DNA from: Desulfitobacterium chlororespirans DSM 11544
Lineage (GTDB): Bacteria; Bacillota; Desulfitobacteriia; Desulfitobacteriales; Desulfitobacteriaceae
Direction of reading: 5' to 3'
DNA: 64,000 nucleotides
Assembly (NCBI RefSeq): GCF_900143285.1
Contig: NZ_FRDN01000004.1
Location: forward strand, 586,810-650,809
The position numbers were made by a program, and so were the translations under genes. The notes beneath the pieces were generated by a model that was not told where the DNA came from, ran no database searches, and worked only from the letters and a program-made list of their open reading frames with translations. Of the stretch, positions 35,258 through 43,317 are shown piece after piece (positions within the stretch are counted from its first letter, which is position 1; every line of letters begins with the position of its first letter).

Positions 35258-35340
35258 TCGCTGTGATGATCCATTAGCACATCACCACTTACCTTGATTA
35301 GTTGTATTTTTGTTATTGAGATCCCAGTATACTATTTTAA

Positions 35341-35378
35341 AACACAGTTCATCCTACATGGAGAACTGTGTTATTTTA
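35341..35378 (+). terminator. Rho-independent terminator after the phosphotransferase-like gene
   Basis: AACACAGTTC at 35341-35350 pairs with GAACTGTGTT at 35363-35372, followed by ATTTTA. The 10-bp stem and T-rich tail fit a terminator on the plus strand. Confidence 0.7.
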
Positions 35379-35387
35379 TAGTGTTTC

Positions 35388-35424
35388 CTTGTAGTTGATT
35401 TTTCTCTGAAAAGTCAACTACAAG
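35388..35424. promoter_or_regulatory. Inverted repeat upstream of the XRE-TPR gene
   Basis: CTTGTAGTTGA at 35388-35398 and TCAACTACAAG at 35414-35424 are perfect 11-bp inverted arms, with extra TTTT/AAAA pairing inside. A further GTTGACTTT lies at 35435-35443. The position, 53 bases before the start of an HTH regulator, suggests an operator or a leader hairpin. Confidence 0.5.
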
Positions 35425-35476
35425 TTGCTTTAAAGTTGACTTTGTAAACCTTATACTATAAGCGGAGGTGACATTG

Positions 35477-36583
35477 ATGAAAGAAATCAATCTGGCGTCG
35501 GTCATTGTGGCCAAACGCAGGGAAAAAGGAATCACCCAGGATGAACTTGCCGCCTATATCGGTGTTTCCAAAGCATCTGTTTCTAAGTGGGAAACGGGGC
35601 AAAGCTATCCCGACATCACATTCCTCCCACAGCTTGCGGCCTATTTTAACATCAGCATCGACGAACTGATGAGCTATTCTCCTCAAATGGAACGATCGGA
35701 CATCGCCAAACTCTACACCCGGTTAGCCGCCGATTTTGCTGCTCGGCCCTTTGAAGATGTGATCGCGGAGTGCGCCGCCATCATCAAAAAATATTACTCC
35801 TGTTTCCCGCTCCTTGTGCAACTGGTCAAGCTGTACACAAATCACTTCATGCTGGCGGGAACACAGGAGCGCCAAGAGGCCCTCCTGAACGACACCGTGA
35901 CCCTATGTGAGCGGATTCAGGCAGAAAGCGGCGATGTTCAGCTGGCCAAAGAAGCGGTTTCATATCAGGCCCTTTGCTTTCTGGCTCTGCAAAAGCCGCA
36001 GCGGGTTTTGGATTTACTTGGCGAAGGAATCCGCCCCATGCTGCCGGAGGGTATGTTAATCGCACAGGCCTATCAGGTTATGGGCAACATCGCCAAAGCC
36101 AAAGAAACCTTGCAGACAGAGCTATATCAGTACGTAATGGTGGCCTTTCAAGGGCTCCTGAACGTCCTGCAAATGGATACGGACCATTTTGAAAAAGCGG
36201 AAGAAGCCTTTTTGAGAGCCTCAGATCTGGCACGGATTTTTAATATGAAACAGCTGAACCCCAACAATGTCATCCTGCTTTACGCACTGGGCGCTCGTAT
36301 GTATTGTGCGAACAATTCCCACGCCAAAGCGGTTGAGCTGCTTGGCGACTATGTGGATACTTGTGTGGAAGCATTTTTTCCCTTCGAGCTGCATGGAGAC
36401 ACCTTCTTTGATCTGATTGACCCGTGGCTGAAGGATTGCGGTGCAGCCGCCCCCCGTAGCGAGCAGGTGATCAAAGAAAGCATGCTGCGGGATGTACTGA
36501 TGAATCCAGCCTTCGCTTCACTGCGGGATGACCCTGGCTACCAGCGACTCGTCCAGAAAATGGAGAGATTTATAGGAAGGTGA
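35477..36583 (+). CDS. XRE-family regulator with TPR-like C-terminus
   Basis: The protein has 368 residues. The N-terminal HTH is clear (VIVAKRREKGITQDELAAYIGVSKASVSKWETGQSYPDITFLPQLAAYF, about 8-57). The remaining 300 residues are alpha-helical with alternating small and large hydrophobics (LAKEAVSYQALCFLALQKPQRVLDLLGEG), like TPR repeats of Rgg/PlcR-type peptide-responsive regulators, though no assignment to that family is claimed. GGAGG lies eight bases before the ATG at 35477. The hydrolase gene follows immediately. Confidence 0.82.
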   Translation: MKEINLASVIVAKRREKGITQDELAAYIGVSKASVSKWETGQSYPDITFLPQLAAYFNISIDELMSYSPQMERSDIAKLYTRLAADFAARPFEDVIAECAAIIKKYYSCFPLLVQLVKLYTNHFMLAGTQERQEALLNDTVTLCERIQAESGDVQLAKEAVSYQALCFLALQKPQRVLDLLGEGIRPMLPEGMLIAQAYQVMGNIAKAKETLQTELYQYVMVAFQGLLNVLQMDTDHFEKAEEAFLRASDLARIFNMKQLNPNNVILLYALGARMYCANNSHAKAVELLGDYVDTCVEAFFPFELHGDTFFDLIDPWLKDCGAAAPRSEQVIKESMLRDVLMNPAFASLRDDPGYQRLVQKMERFIGR

Positions 36584-36599
36584 CATGGAGGTTATGGAC

Positions 36600-37526
36600 A
36601 TGGATGAAAAAATAATCATTGGCAGGGAAACACAATACCCTTTGCAGGGAATTTTGTCCTTGCCGGATCATTGTTCGGCAAGGGTTCCGGCTGTGGTCCT
36701 GGTACATGGCTCCGGCCCCGCGGATATGGATGAACGCATCGGCGCGAATAAGCCGTTCCGCGATATTGCCGAAGGACTGTCCAGCAAAGGAATCGCCGTA
36801 CTCCGCTATGACAAGCGCACAAAGGTTTACGGAAAACAGATGCTGAAAGCAGGTCCCGGCGCTGTGACTGTGGAAAGCGAAACCATAGAGGATGCCATCC
36901 TCGCCGCCAACCTGCTTAAAAATGACGCCAGAATTGACCCCGGCCAGGTGTATATTTTGGGTCACAGCCTCGGCGGTATGCTCGCACCGCGTATTGACGC
37001 GGAGGGCGGTGATTTCGCGGGTATCATCATCTGCGCAGGCTCGCCCCGCCTTTTTAGCGATATTTTATTGAGTCAAAACGAGGATATGCTGGGCCAACTG
37101 CCAAAATTGCTGCAATGGATCGCGAATAAACAAATTGCAGGACTCAAAGCCAAATTCACCGCTATCGCCGGCATGAGCGAAGAAGAAGCCAAGCAGATGA
37201 AGGTTTTTGGCAGAACCTACGCATGGTATTTCAAGGAGATGGACTCCCATCCTGCTGCCGATTACCTTGCCAGGACGGAAAAGCCCGTGCTGATTTTGCA
37301 GGGCGACAAGGATTTTCAAGTCACCGCAGAAAAGGATTTCGCCCTCTATCAGCAAATCTGCATCGGTAAACCCAATGTCTCTTTCAAGCTCTACCCCGGA
37401 CTGAACCACCTGTTTATGAAGTCGGTTTACGGCAGGGTCAAGGATTTTAAAAAAGAGTACAAAATCCCGCAAAAAGTGTCTGCAGAGGTTTTGGCGGATA
37501 TCGCAGAGTGGATAGGCAAGGTATGA
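36600..37526 (+). CDS. Alpha/beta hydrolase
   Basis: The protein has 308 residues from the ATG at 36600 (GGAGG eight bases upstream); an ATG at 36585 is also possible and would abut the regulator stop. The oxyanion motif LVHGSGPADMDER, the nucleophile elbow GHSLGG, and a late LNHLF with the catalytic His are present; the Asp is probably in QGDKDFQV. It fits a serine hydrolase of the dienelactone hydrolase/esterase type, without a signal peptide. Probably co-transcribed with the XRE-TPR regulator. Confidence 0.85.
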   Translation: MDEKIIIGRETQYPLQGILSLPDHCSARVPAVVLVHGSGPADMDERIGANKPFRDIAEGLSSKGIAVLRYDKRTKVYGKQMLKAGPGAVTVESETIEDAILAANLLKNDARIDPGQVYILGHSLGGMLAPRIDAEGGDFAGIIICAGSPRLFSDILLSQNEDMLGQLPKLLQWIANKQIAGLKAKFTAIAGMSEEEAKQMKVFGRTYAWYFKEMDSHPAADYLARTEKPVLILQGDKDFQVTAEKDFALYQQICIGKPNVSFKLYPGLNHLFMKSVYGRVKDFKKEYKIPQKVSAEVLADIAEWIGKV

Positions 37527-37540
37527 TTAATCTCGCATCA

Positions 37541-38116
37541 TCAACAACCTGATAAGCGCTGCCTCAGCATATCCCAATCTGCCATAAACTGACGTGTCAG
37601 ATTGGGCCGTCTCCTTACCGCCAACGGATGGTAGGAGACGATGCAGGGATATCCCAGTATAACATGCCATCCCCCCCTCAGATTCTTCACATGGGCCTCT
37701 TTATCATCAAACATCGCCTGAACAACGGTATCCCCCAGACAAACGAGCAATTTCGGCTGTATCGTTTCTATTTGTTGAATCAGAAATGGTTTACTGAAAG
37801 CCCTGGCTTCTCCTTTATTATATCGGCGAAGGGGCCTGCATTTTAAAAGATACGTTATATAAATGTCATCCGGCGCCAAATTAGCTCGATGCAAAGCCGT
37901 CTGCAGCGTTTGCCTTGTGCCGCAGACATATTCATGGCCCTCTTTATCTTCGCGGGCGCCTGGATTATCTAAAATTATAACAACAGGCGCCTGGGGATTA
38001 CCCTCTCCCCAAATGATCCGCGATTTTTCCGTGCAGACTTCGCATTCTTTATAAGCGGCGGCTTCTTTGGGCAATTTATCTTCCGGCCAAATTGCCGGCT
38101 CAAAGCACGAATCCAT
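37541..38116 (-). CDS. Uracil-DNA glycosylase family protein
   Basis: The protein has 191 residues. Segments fit the family 4/5 uracil-DNA glycosylase superfamily: CEVCTEKSRIIWGEGNPQAPVVIILDNPGAREDKEG (the first active-site motif, usually GEAPG), LKCRPL, LLVCLGDTVVQ and SYHPLAVRRRP (second motif with His). Cysteines at about 25, 28, 93 and 127 could hold a [4Fe-4S] cluster. The LDNPG in place of GEAPG is a departure, so activity on uracil is uncertain. AGGAG precedes the ATG. It is convergent with the hydrolase gene. Confidence 0.75.
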   Translation of the reverse strand: MDSCFEPAIWPEDKLPKEAAAYKECEVCTEKSRIIWGEGNPQAPVVIILDNPGAREDKEGHEYVCGTRQTLQTALHRANLAPDDIYITYLLKCRPLRRYNKGEARAFSKPFLIQQIETIQPKLLVCLGDTVVQAMFDDKEAHVKNLRGGWHVILGYPCIVSYHPLAVRRRPNLTRQFMADWDMLRQRLSGC

Positions 38117-38762
38117 ATTAACTCTCCTAACCCTGCTGGGATTATTAGACTAAGTATTTCGCTATCGCTTATTGGTTATATTGCCCACAATTTGCGATAT
38201 ATTTCCTGCCCCCATTACTCATTACTCATACCGATTGCCTTTCCTGCACTTTTGCCACTCTTAAACAGGTATACGCTTTCTATCTGCCTTATACCGATGA
38301 TTGATATATTTTCAATCTAAAATAACAAGTAATGTTGCTTCGTTAACCTGCATCGACACATGGTGTTATCAGGAAAATTAAACCACTTGCTCCCAAAACC
38401 AAACAAAACCATTGATAAATATAAACATTATGCAGTATAATATCATTGAAGGAGTGTATGTTATGTTTATATCGGTTTGACAACGACATTCATAAGCCTC
38501 ACCTTCTCACCAACACCAATACAAACAAGATAAACATCACCATTGAGTTGAACATTTCCAAGCTATCGGATACCAGTCATCGTGCTGGTTTTGACGGTGA
38601 ATTTAGATTAAAAACTGAAAAACGAATCTCCGAGCCGGGATGATCCTAAAGAGCAATCTATGGACACCGGACAGGGCCCAGGCCCTCGGGGTATACTTGG
38701 AAACGGGTATGCCTTCACGCTTGAAAAGGAGGTGGATTAAAGCCAACTGTATTAAAATCAGT
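38117..38762. other. Long intergenic gap, no supported gene
   Basis: About 650 bases without a gene that I can defend. A 65-codon frame at 38446-38643 has Asn/Thr-rich composition and no good start, and a frame around 38641-38820 runs through the terminator below. Some of this may be transcribed, because a strong terminator ends it. Confidence 0.4.
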
Positions 38763-38803
38763 AATGGCTCCGCTTTCTATTGGCGGAGCCATTATTTTTT
38801 TTC
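38763..38803 (+). terminator. Strong Rho-independent terminator
   Basis: AATGGCTCCGC at 38763-38773 pairs with GCGGAGCCATT at 38783-38793, followed by A and eight T residues. No supported plus-strand gene lies in the 650 bases upstream. Confidence 0.85.
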
Positions 38804-38841
38804 GTTAAAAGAATTTTAAATTTATTAGGTGGTGAATTTCA

Positions 38842-40395
38842 TTGCTGAATATAAAATTAAACCAGGTCATGGAACTTTTTTCAGAGAATTATAATATCCA
38901 ACTTCATGAGGCTGAAGAATATTTTATGGCAATTGTCGCTGTTGGATTATCTTTAACTAAAGAAATGAGAAGAGATATAACTTCGATCTATAATCAGAAT
39001 AAAGACATGTTTTTTGAAAACGCGAAAAATTTTTCAGGGTACGATCATATCTTACTGAGCAGCGGCGACCTGGAACAAGAAGTTTATGCTAAAAAAACGT
39101 TAGGCATTTTACTAAGTGCTGAACAATCCGAGCTCATCAAAGTGAAAGTCTTGCGGCTCATCAAGAAATATTACAAAGATGTCTATATTTATGCCCAAAA
39201 TAATAACTACGATGGCTTCAGGAAAAAATTATCAGCCATCGAAGATACCAGCAAAAACCTCAAGCTGACGGAAACGCTGATTGTTTTATATTTTTACACT
39301 ATGAAACAACTCAATGAAAATTTAATCAACCTGCAAGTCGTCGAAAATGCTTTTAATACGGCAAGCCTGTTTATTAACATTAACCCCATCAATACAGACA
39401 TCCAAAGTGAATTAAAAAGAGAGAACCGCTTAGCCCAAGTAAGGCAGATCGTCAAGGATGAGCTTGGGGTAATAAAAAAACCCTCAGATATTCTCTACAG
39501 TAAAAATAAAGACTTAAAAACTGTTGTCAGCTGTTTGCGCAACCTCCTGCTCATCGATAAATTAGATGTTGATTTCATTGCCTCTAAGGTTAACCAGGAT
39601 GATTTGGATAAAGTCATGCTGGCCTTTATCAAAACCACGGGAAAATCGGATTTTGATAAAACTCAGGTTATACAGTCCTTCGGTGCCGGTTATATTGTAA
39701 AAATGCTTCTTAATGAATATTTAAAAACGAGGGAACTTTATCTTTCTTCCAATGATGAAGATGCCCGATATTCTGAATTGAAAGTTCTGAAGGAGCAATT
39801 GGATAATGCCTTATCCGAAAAGGATACTGCTGAAATCCAGACCCAAAAACTCAAAGATGAGTTTGAAAATTATGAGCTTAAACTGAAGAAGGCCTTGTCG
39901 GAGCAAAGCAGATTTTATGAAGCACAAATCAATGAGCTGAATAAGGAGATCGATAGCCTTAAAACAAACCTGGATGCGGAAATGAAAAACAGAGAGGAAC
40001 TTTTTCAGCTTCGTGAGTTTTTCATTGATCTTAAAAACGATGATTTATCCAACGATGATTTACCCACAGAGACTTCCGTGGATCTATCGAGATTTATCGC
40101 CAATAAGAAGCTCTTAATCATCGGCGGAGCCCCCAGTTGGCAGAAACGGTTAAAGGCTAAGTTCCCCACCATTCTTACGGTCGATGGCTTTAATGACAAG
40201 ATTGAACTTAGAAATTACGGCGAGGTGGATTTTGTTCTCTTCTATTCAAAATATATGAGCCACAAAACCTATTATAAAACTGTGGATTTCGTAAGAGCCA
40301 ATGATATTCCGGCCGGTTATATCGGCAAAACAAATATGGATTTAGTCGAATTTGAAATAGCCGAAGAATTAAATAAACGCTTAGTCGCTCATTAA
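38842..40395 (+). CDS. Coiled-coil protein with C-terminal DUF2325 domain
   Basis: The protein has 517 residues, starting at TTG 38842 with AGGTGG upstream. Residues about 1-300 are helical and unrecognised. About 310-395 is a long coiled coil (EQLDNALSEKDTAEIQTQKLKDEFENYELKLKKALSEQ). The C-terminal 90 residues (KLLIIGGAPSWQKRLKAKFPTI, MSHKTYYKTVDFVRANDIPAGYIGKTN) match DUF2325, a small Rossmann-like domain of unknown function found in Firmicutes and Proteobacteria. It stands between two terminators as a single-gene unit. Confidence 0.75.
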   Translation: MLNIKLNQVMELFSENYNIQLHEAEEYFMAIVAVGLSLTKEMRRDITSIYNQNKDMFFENAKNFSGYDHILLSSGDLEQEVYAKKTLGILLSAEQSELIKVKVLRLIKKYYKDVYIYAQNNNYDGFRKKLSAIEDTSKNLKLTETLIVLYFYTMKQLNENLINLQVVENAFNTASLFININPINTDIQSELKRENRLAQVRQIVKDELGVIKKPSDILYSKNKDLKTVVSCLRNLLLIDKLDVDFIASKVNQDDLDKVMLAFIKTTGKSDFDKTQVIQSFGAGYIVKMLLNEYLKTRELYLSSNDEDARYSELKVLKEQLDNALSEKDTAEIQTQKLKDEFENYELKLKKALSEQSRFYEAQINELNKEIDSLKTNLDAEMKNREELFQLREFFIDLKNDDLSNDDLPTETSVDLSRFIANKKLLIIGGAPSWQKRLKAKFPTILTVDGFNDKIELRNYGEVDFVLFYSKYMSHKTYYKTVDFVRANDIPAGYIGKTNMDLVEFEIAEELNKRLVAH

Positions 40396-40399
40396 CGAA

Positions 40400-40436
40400 G
40401 ATGCCATGGGGCTTGGACCTCATGGCATCTTTTGAT
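40400..40436. terminator. Terminator after the DUF2325 gene
   Basis: GATGCCATG at 40400-40408 pairs with CATGGCATC at 40421-40429, followed by TTTTGATT. It ends the plus-strand DUF2325 gene and lies beside the convergent MarR-GNAT stop codon. Confidence 0.8.
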
Positions 40437-41329
40437 TATATTGAAAAATTCATACCCTCAAACGATTCTTTGTTCAATACGATTGGCGTTATCGTTTCAC
40501 CATAAAAATCTTCCGCTTCGCCAAGCACTTTACATCCGAATTTTAATAACATCTTTAATGTTACTTCCCTTGCTTCAACATATAACTCCTCCGTATAGAG
40601 GCTAAACATCTCTTTTAACGAATAGACCGCTATTTTTTGACCAAGGCCTATCCCCCGTAATCTCTTATCGACAGCAAACCTTCCCCAATGCCATTGCTCC
40701 TCTTCCTTCCAGGCCGCCGCTATCCCAATAATATCTTCTCCTGCTCTTGCACACCACCAGATCGGCTTTAAATCATTTTGCAACGGAACCGATTCTGCAG
40801 GAATATTCTGCTCACCTGTAAACACCTCTGTGGCTAACTTTATAGCCTGCTCCCGATAATTCTCCGCAACTTTTTCGAAGAAAATTCTCGAATCATTTTT
40901 TTTAAGATTGTTCTTTAAAGCAAGAATACGAAATGCTCTAAAGGCCCTGACAATATTGTCTGTGTCCTCCTTGTCCCCCAGCTCCAGAATTTCATTCATA
41001 AACGTATTTGCTTTATCATCCCCATCATTAATAGCCCTCAACCCTAATGGCAAAAGGCAGATATCTTTCATTCTCTTGTCATCCTGAGATCGTTTCAACT
41101 CCAAGTAATGTTTAGCTTCCAGATTGCTAATGATTCTGCTGAGTGAAGCCTTATCCATGCCCAGGTTTATCAATAATTCATTAAAAGGAGTTTCTCCGTT
41201 CTGCTTCAGGTAGTTTAGTATGTGCGCTTGAGCAAGTGTCAGATCTGAATTAAAGCAATTATGATTTAATAAGCCCAATTCCCTCACGATTAACCTTATC
41301 TCTTTCCTAAGGATTTCTTCTTTAGTCAT
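40436..41329 (-). CDS. MarR-GNAT fusion protein
   Basis: The protein has 297 residues. Residues about 1-140 form a MarR winged helix (TPFNELLINLGMDKASLSRIISNLEAKHYLELKRSQDDKRMKDICLLPLG). Residues about 150-297 form a GNAT acetyltransferase with the acetyl-CoA loop RLRGIGLGQKIA. Such fusions are known in bacteria and are thought to couple acetylation to gene control. GGAGG lies five bases before the ATG at 41329; the TTG at 41341 lies on the ribosome binding site itself. Confidence 0.85.
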   Translation of the reverse strand: MTKEEILRKEIRLIVRELGLLNHNCFNSDLTLAQAHILNYLKQNGETPFNELLINLGMDKASLSRIISNLEAKHYLELKRSQDDKRMKDICLLPLGLRAINDGDDKANTFMNEILELGDKEDTDNIVRAFRAFRILALKNNLKKNDSRIFFEKVAENYREQAIKLATEVFTGEQNIPAESVPLQNDLKPIWWCARAGEDIIGIAAAWKEEEQWHWGRFAVDKRLRGIGLGQKIAVYSLKEMFSLYTEELYVEAREVTLKMLLKFGCKVLGEAEDFYGETITPIVLNKESFEGMNFSI

Positions 41330-41460
41330 ACCCGCCTCCAAAATTATCTCGTTGATATTATCAACTATTATACCTCGTCTTTGAGTTTTTGCAAGGTGGT
41401 TTTTACTAAACAGCTAATAACTTTCACCGTCGGGTTATCGTCACGTGTAACGCACAGAAA

Positions 41461-41495
41461 GGGCTATGCTTTTTCGTTTTAGAAAAACATAGCCC
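41461..41495. terminator. Hairpin in the gap before the DUF3102 fragment
   Basis: GGGCTATG at 41461-41468 and the following TTTTTC pair with GAAAAACATAGCCC ending at 41495, a 14-bp stem with one bulged C. The plus side is followed by ACACTTTTTATC. Confidence 0.55.
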
Positions 41496-41660
41496 ACACT
41501 TTTTATCTGCTGCCTGAAAGCCGTTTGGTTTTGACTCTTTATGGGAACGTATGACCTGTTCCACATAGTCAGGGTCAGGGTGCCCCTGTCATCGTCCCCG
41601 TTTTCAAGAATTACGGCAAAGGTCAAAAAACCAAACATCCCACTATCGAACTATTTTACA

Positions 41661-42149
41661 TTAAGGAAGCGCTGTGTTCCCATGAATCTTCAAATTCGTT
41701 TTAATCCTGGGCGGATACTCCTTCAGGGTCGTCGCCATGTTGGTCGTGATCTTCAAGGTTTCTTTTCTGTTTCTTTCCTTCTTTACCGGGTCTATTCTGT
41801 TTAGGGCAACAAGGGTTTTCAGCAACTCTGAGTAAGAGTTGAGCATGTTATCGCGGTGCATGGCATATTGGGCATCGTATCTCTCGCTGTCGAGATGAAC
41901 ACTTTCGGCAGGCCCCACAGGTTTCGGCTTGATGCCTCTCGTTACAACCGGGATCGGTTCCGCGGCCCTTGCCGGCTCTTGTTGCCTGGCTTCGCTGTTT
42001 TGGTCATTTTCCTCTGTCGTCTGCTTCCTTTCCTTGACGGTCTGCTCCAATTCGCGGGCGGACATGGTTTCCACCTCATTGTCTGCTATAAATTGCTCCC
42101 GCTCTTCATCCGGGACACCAAAGAGGATGAGCCCCTGCAGATAGCCCAA
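41661..42149 (-). pseudogene. N-terminally truncated DUF3102-type protein
   Basis: The frame encodes GYLQGLILFGVPDEEREQFIADNEVETMSARELEQTVKERKQ, which matches the C-terminal portion of DUF3102 proteins (L-x-Y-x-Q-A-x-x-L-x-GVP-x-EER, then MSTREL). The homologous frame continues upstream to about 42179 (SSNVAALHHL), right against the stop of the response regulator gene, and the N-terminal half of the domain is missing. The only start here is a TTG without a proper ribosome binding site. It is probably a gene beheaded by rearrangement. The repeat at 42146-42175 lies within its 5' end. Confidence 0.55.
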
Positions 42150-42175
42150 ATGATGCAGCGCTGCAACATTTGAAC
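42146..42175. repeat. 30-base palindromic repeat, copy 2
   Basis: Identical to 31807-31836, with the palindromic centre TGCAGCGCTGCA at 42154-42165. Here it falls at the broken 5' end of the DUF3102-type frame. Confidence 0.6.
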
Positions 42176-42186
42176 TGCCTGAGTCT

Positions 42187-43317
42187 TTACAGAAGGGATT
42201 TCTTTAAGCTTAGAAACAACTGTGCCGTCCGATTGCTTGGTGAGATTGCCAGCTCCCGCTGCAGGAGCTGGACATAACGATCATAATGCCTGATAAGGGA
42301 GGGCAGGTCGTTCTGCGCCGCATAAACTTGCAGCAAAAAGCAGTGGGACTCTTCATCCAGTTCATTTATGGCCACCAGTTTTTTAAAGACCTGCAGCGCT
42401 AAGGCTAAATTTTGATTCTCCAAAAGGTATCGGCCCAGCTTTTTAGCAAAGCTGCAATAGATATCCCATAATCTCTCTTTTTCAGCTAAGGACCATTGAT
42501 AATCCTTATCCCCAAAAAGTTCCCCGGCAAACAAATTAAGCGTCTGGATTGCTTCCTGGAGATTAGCCTCGGTGATGCTCGGCAAGGTACGGACTTTGTT
42601 TTCGAACTCGATGAAATCAATATAGAAATCTTTTACTTCCATGACATAGCTCTCATTGGCGACCACAATGGCCGATCGTTTTCCATATTGCTCCAATACT
42701 TTTCGTAATTTATAGACGGTTGTATTCAGGTAGGTTTCCGCATTCTGGGGAGACATGCCCTGAAAAACATCCTCCATGATTCTCCATTTGGAAGTCAGTC
42801 TTTCCCGATGGATTAACAGATAGGCCAATAACTCCTGCCCTTTGGATGAGTTAATCATCACAAAATCGTCGTTGGTATTTCTAAGATCCAGCCCACCTAA
42901 ACAATAGACGAATAGGACCTTGGCATGTTCAACCGTGTTCCGTGAGGAAATCTCGGCAGCCTTGCGTTGCAGAACACGGCTTACTGTCCTTTCCAGCCTT
43001 TCCTGTTGGATCGGCTTGACGATATAGTCAAATGCCTGGACTTCAAAGGCCTCCACGGCATAATCTTTATAGGCTGTTAAAAAAACCACGTAAAGGTCTG
43101 GGAATTCCGCCAAGCTTCTCCATGCAAAATCAAGTCCGCTTTCCCCTGGCATTTTAATATCCACAAAGGCCAGCTCCACAGGATTATGCTTAAGAAAATG
43201 ATACGCATCTCCGGCGCTTAAGAATTCGCCTGCGATTTCCACCCTGGGGATCTTAGCCAGCATTTTGTTCAAAATAAATAAGGTCGGTTGATCATCATCA
43301 ATAAGAATTGCCTTCAT
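42187..43317 (-). CDS. Response regulator with SARP/BTAD-like output
   Basis: The protein has 376 residues. The receiver domain (1-120) has the acidic pair DDDQ, phospho-acceptor Asp53 (FVDIKMPGESG), a Thr in FLTAYKD and Lys in IVKPIQ. A winged helix follows (about 140-235; LAYLLIHRERLTSKWRIMEDVF, LNTTVYKLRKVLEQYG), then a bacterial transcriptional activator (BTAD) TPR-like domain (about 240-376). Such REC-wHTH-BTAD proteins occur in Firmicutes. It overlaps the kinase gene by four bases (ATGA), so the two are translationally coupled and form a two-component pair. Confidence 0.88.
   Translation of the reverse strand: MKAILIDDDQPTLFILNKMLAKIPRVEIAGEFLSAGDAYHFLKHNPVELAFVDIKMPGESGLDFAWRSLAEFPDLYVVFLTAYKDYAVEAFEVQAFDYIVKPIQQERLERTVSRVLQRKAAEISSRNTVEHAKVLFVYCLGGLDLRNTNDDFVMINSSKGQELLAYLLIHRERLTSKWRIMEDVFQGMSPQNAETYLNTTVYKLRKVLEQYGKRSAIVVANESYVMEVKDFYIDFIEFENKVRTLPSITEANLQEAIQTLNLFAGELFGDKDYQWSLAEKERLWDIYCSFAKKLGRYLLENQNLALALQVFKKLVAINELDEESHCFLLQVYAAQNDLPSLIRHYDRYVQLLQRELAISPSNRTAQLFLSLKKSLL

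Noticed and set aside
38446..38643. A 65-codon frame in the gap before the DUF2325 gene
   Set aside because: Only a TTG start, Asn/Thr-biased composition and no recognised motif. Kept as intergenic.
41441..41638. A minus-strand frame in the gap before the DUF3102 fragment
   Set aside because: The frame overlaps the hairpin at 41461-41495 and lacks a ribosome binding site; composition does not suggest a protein.
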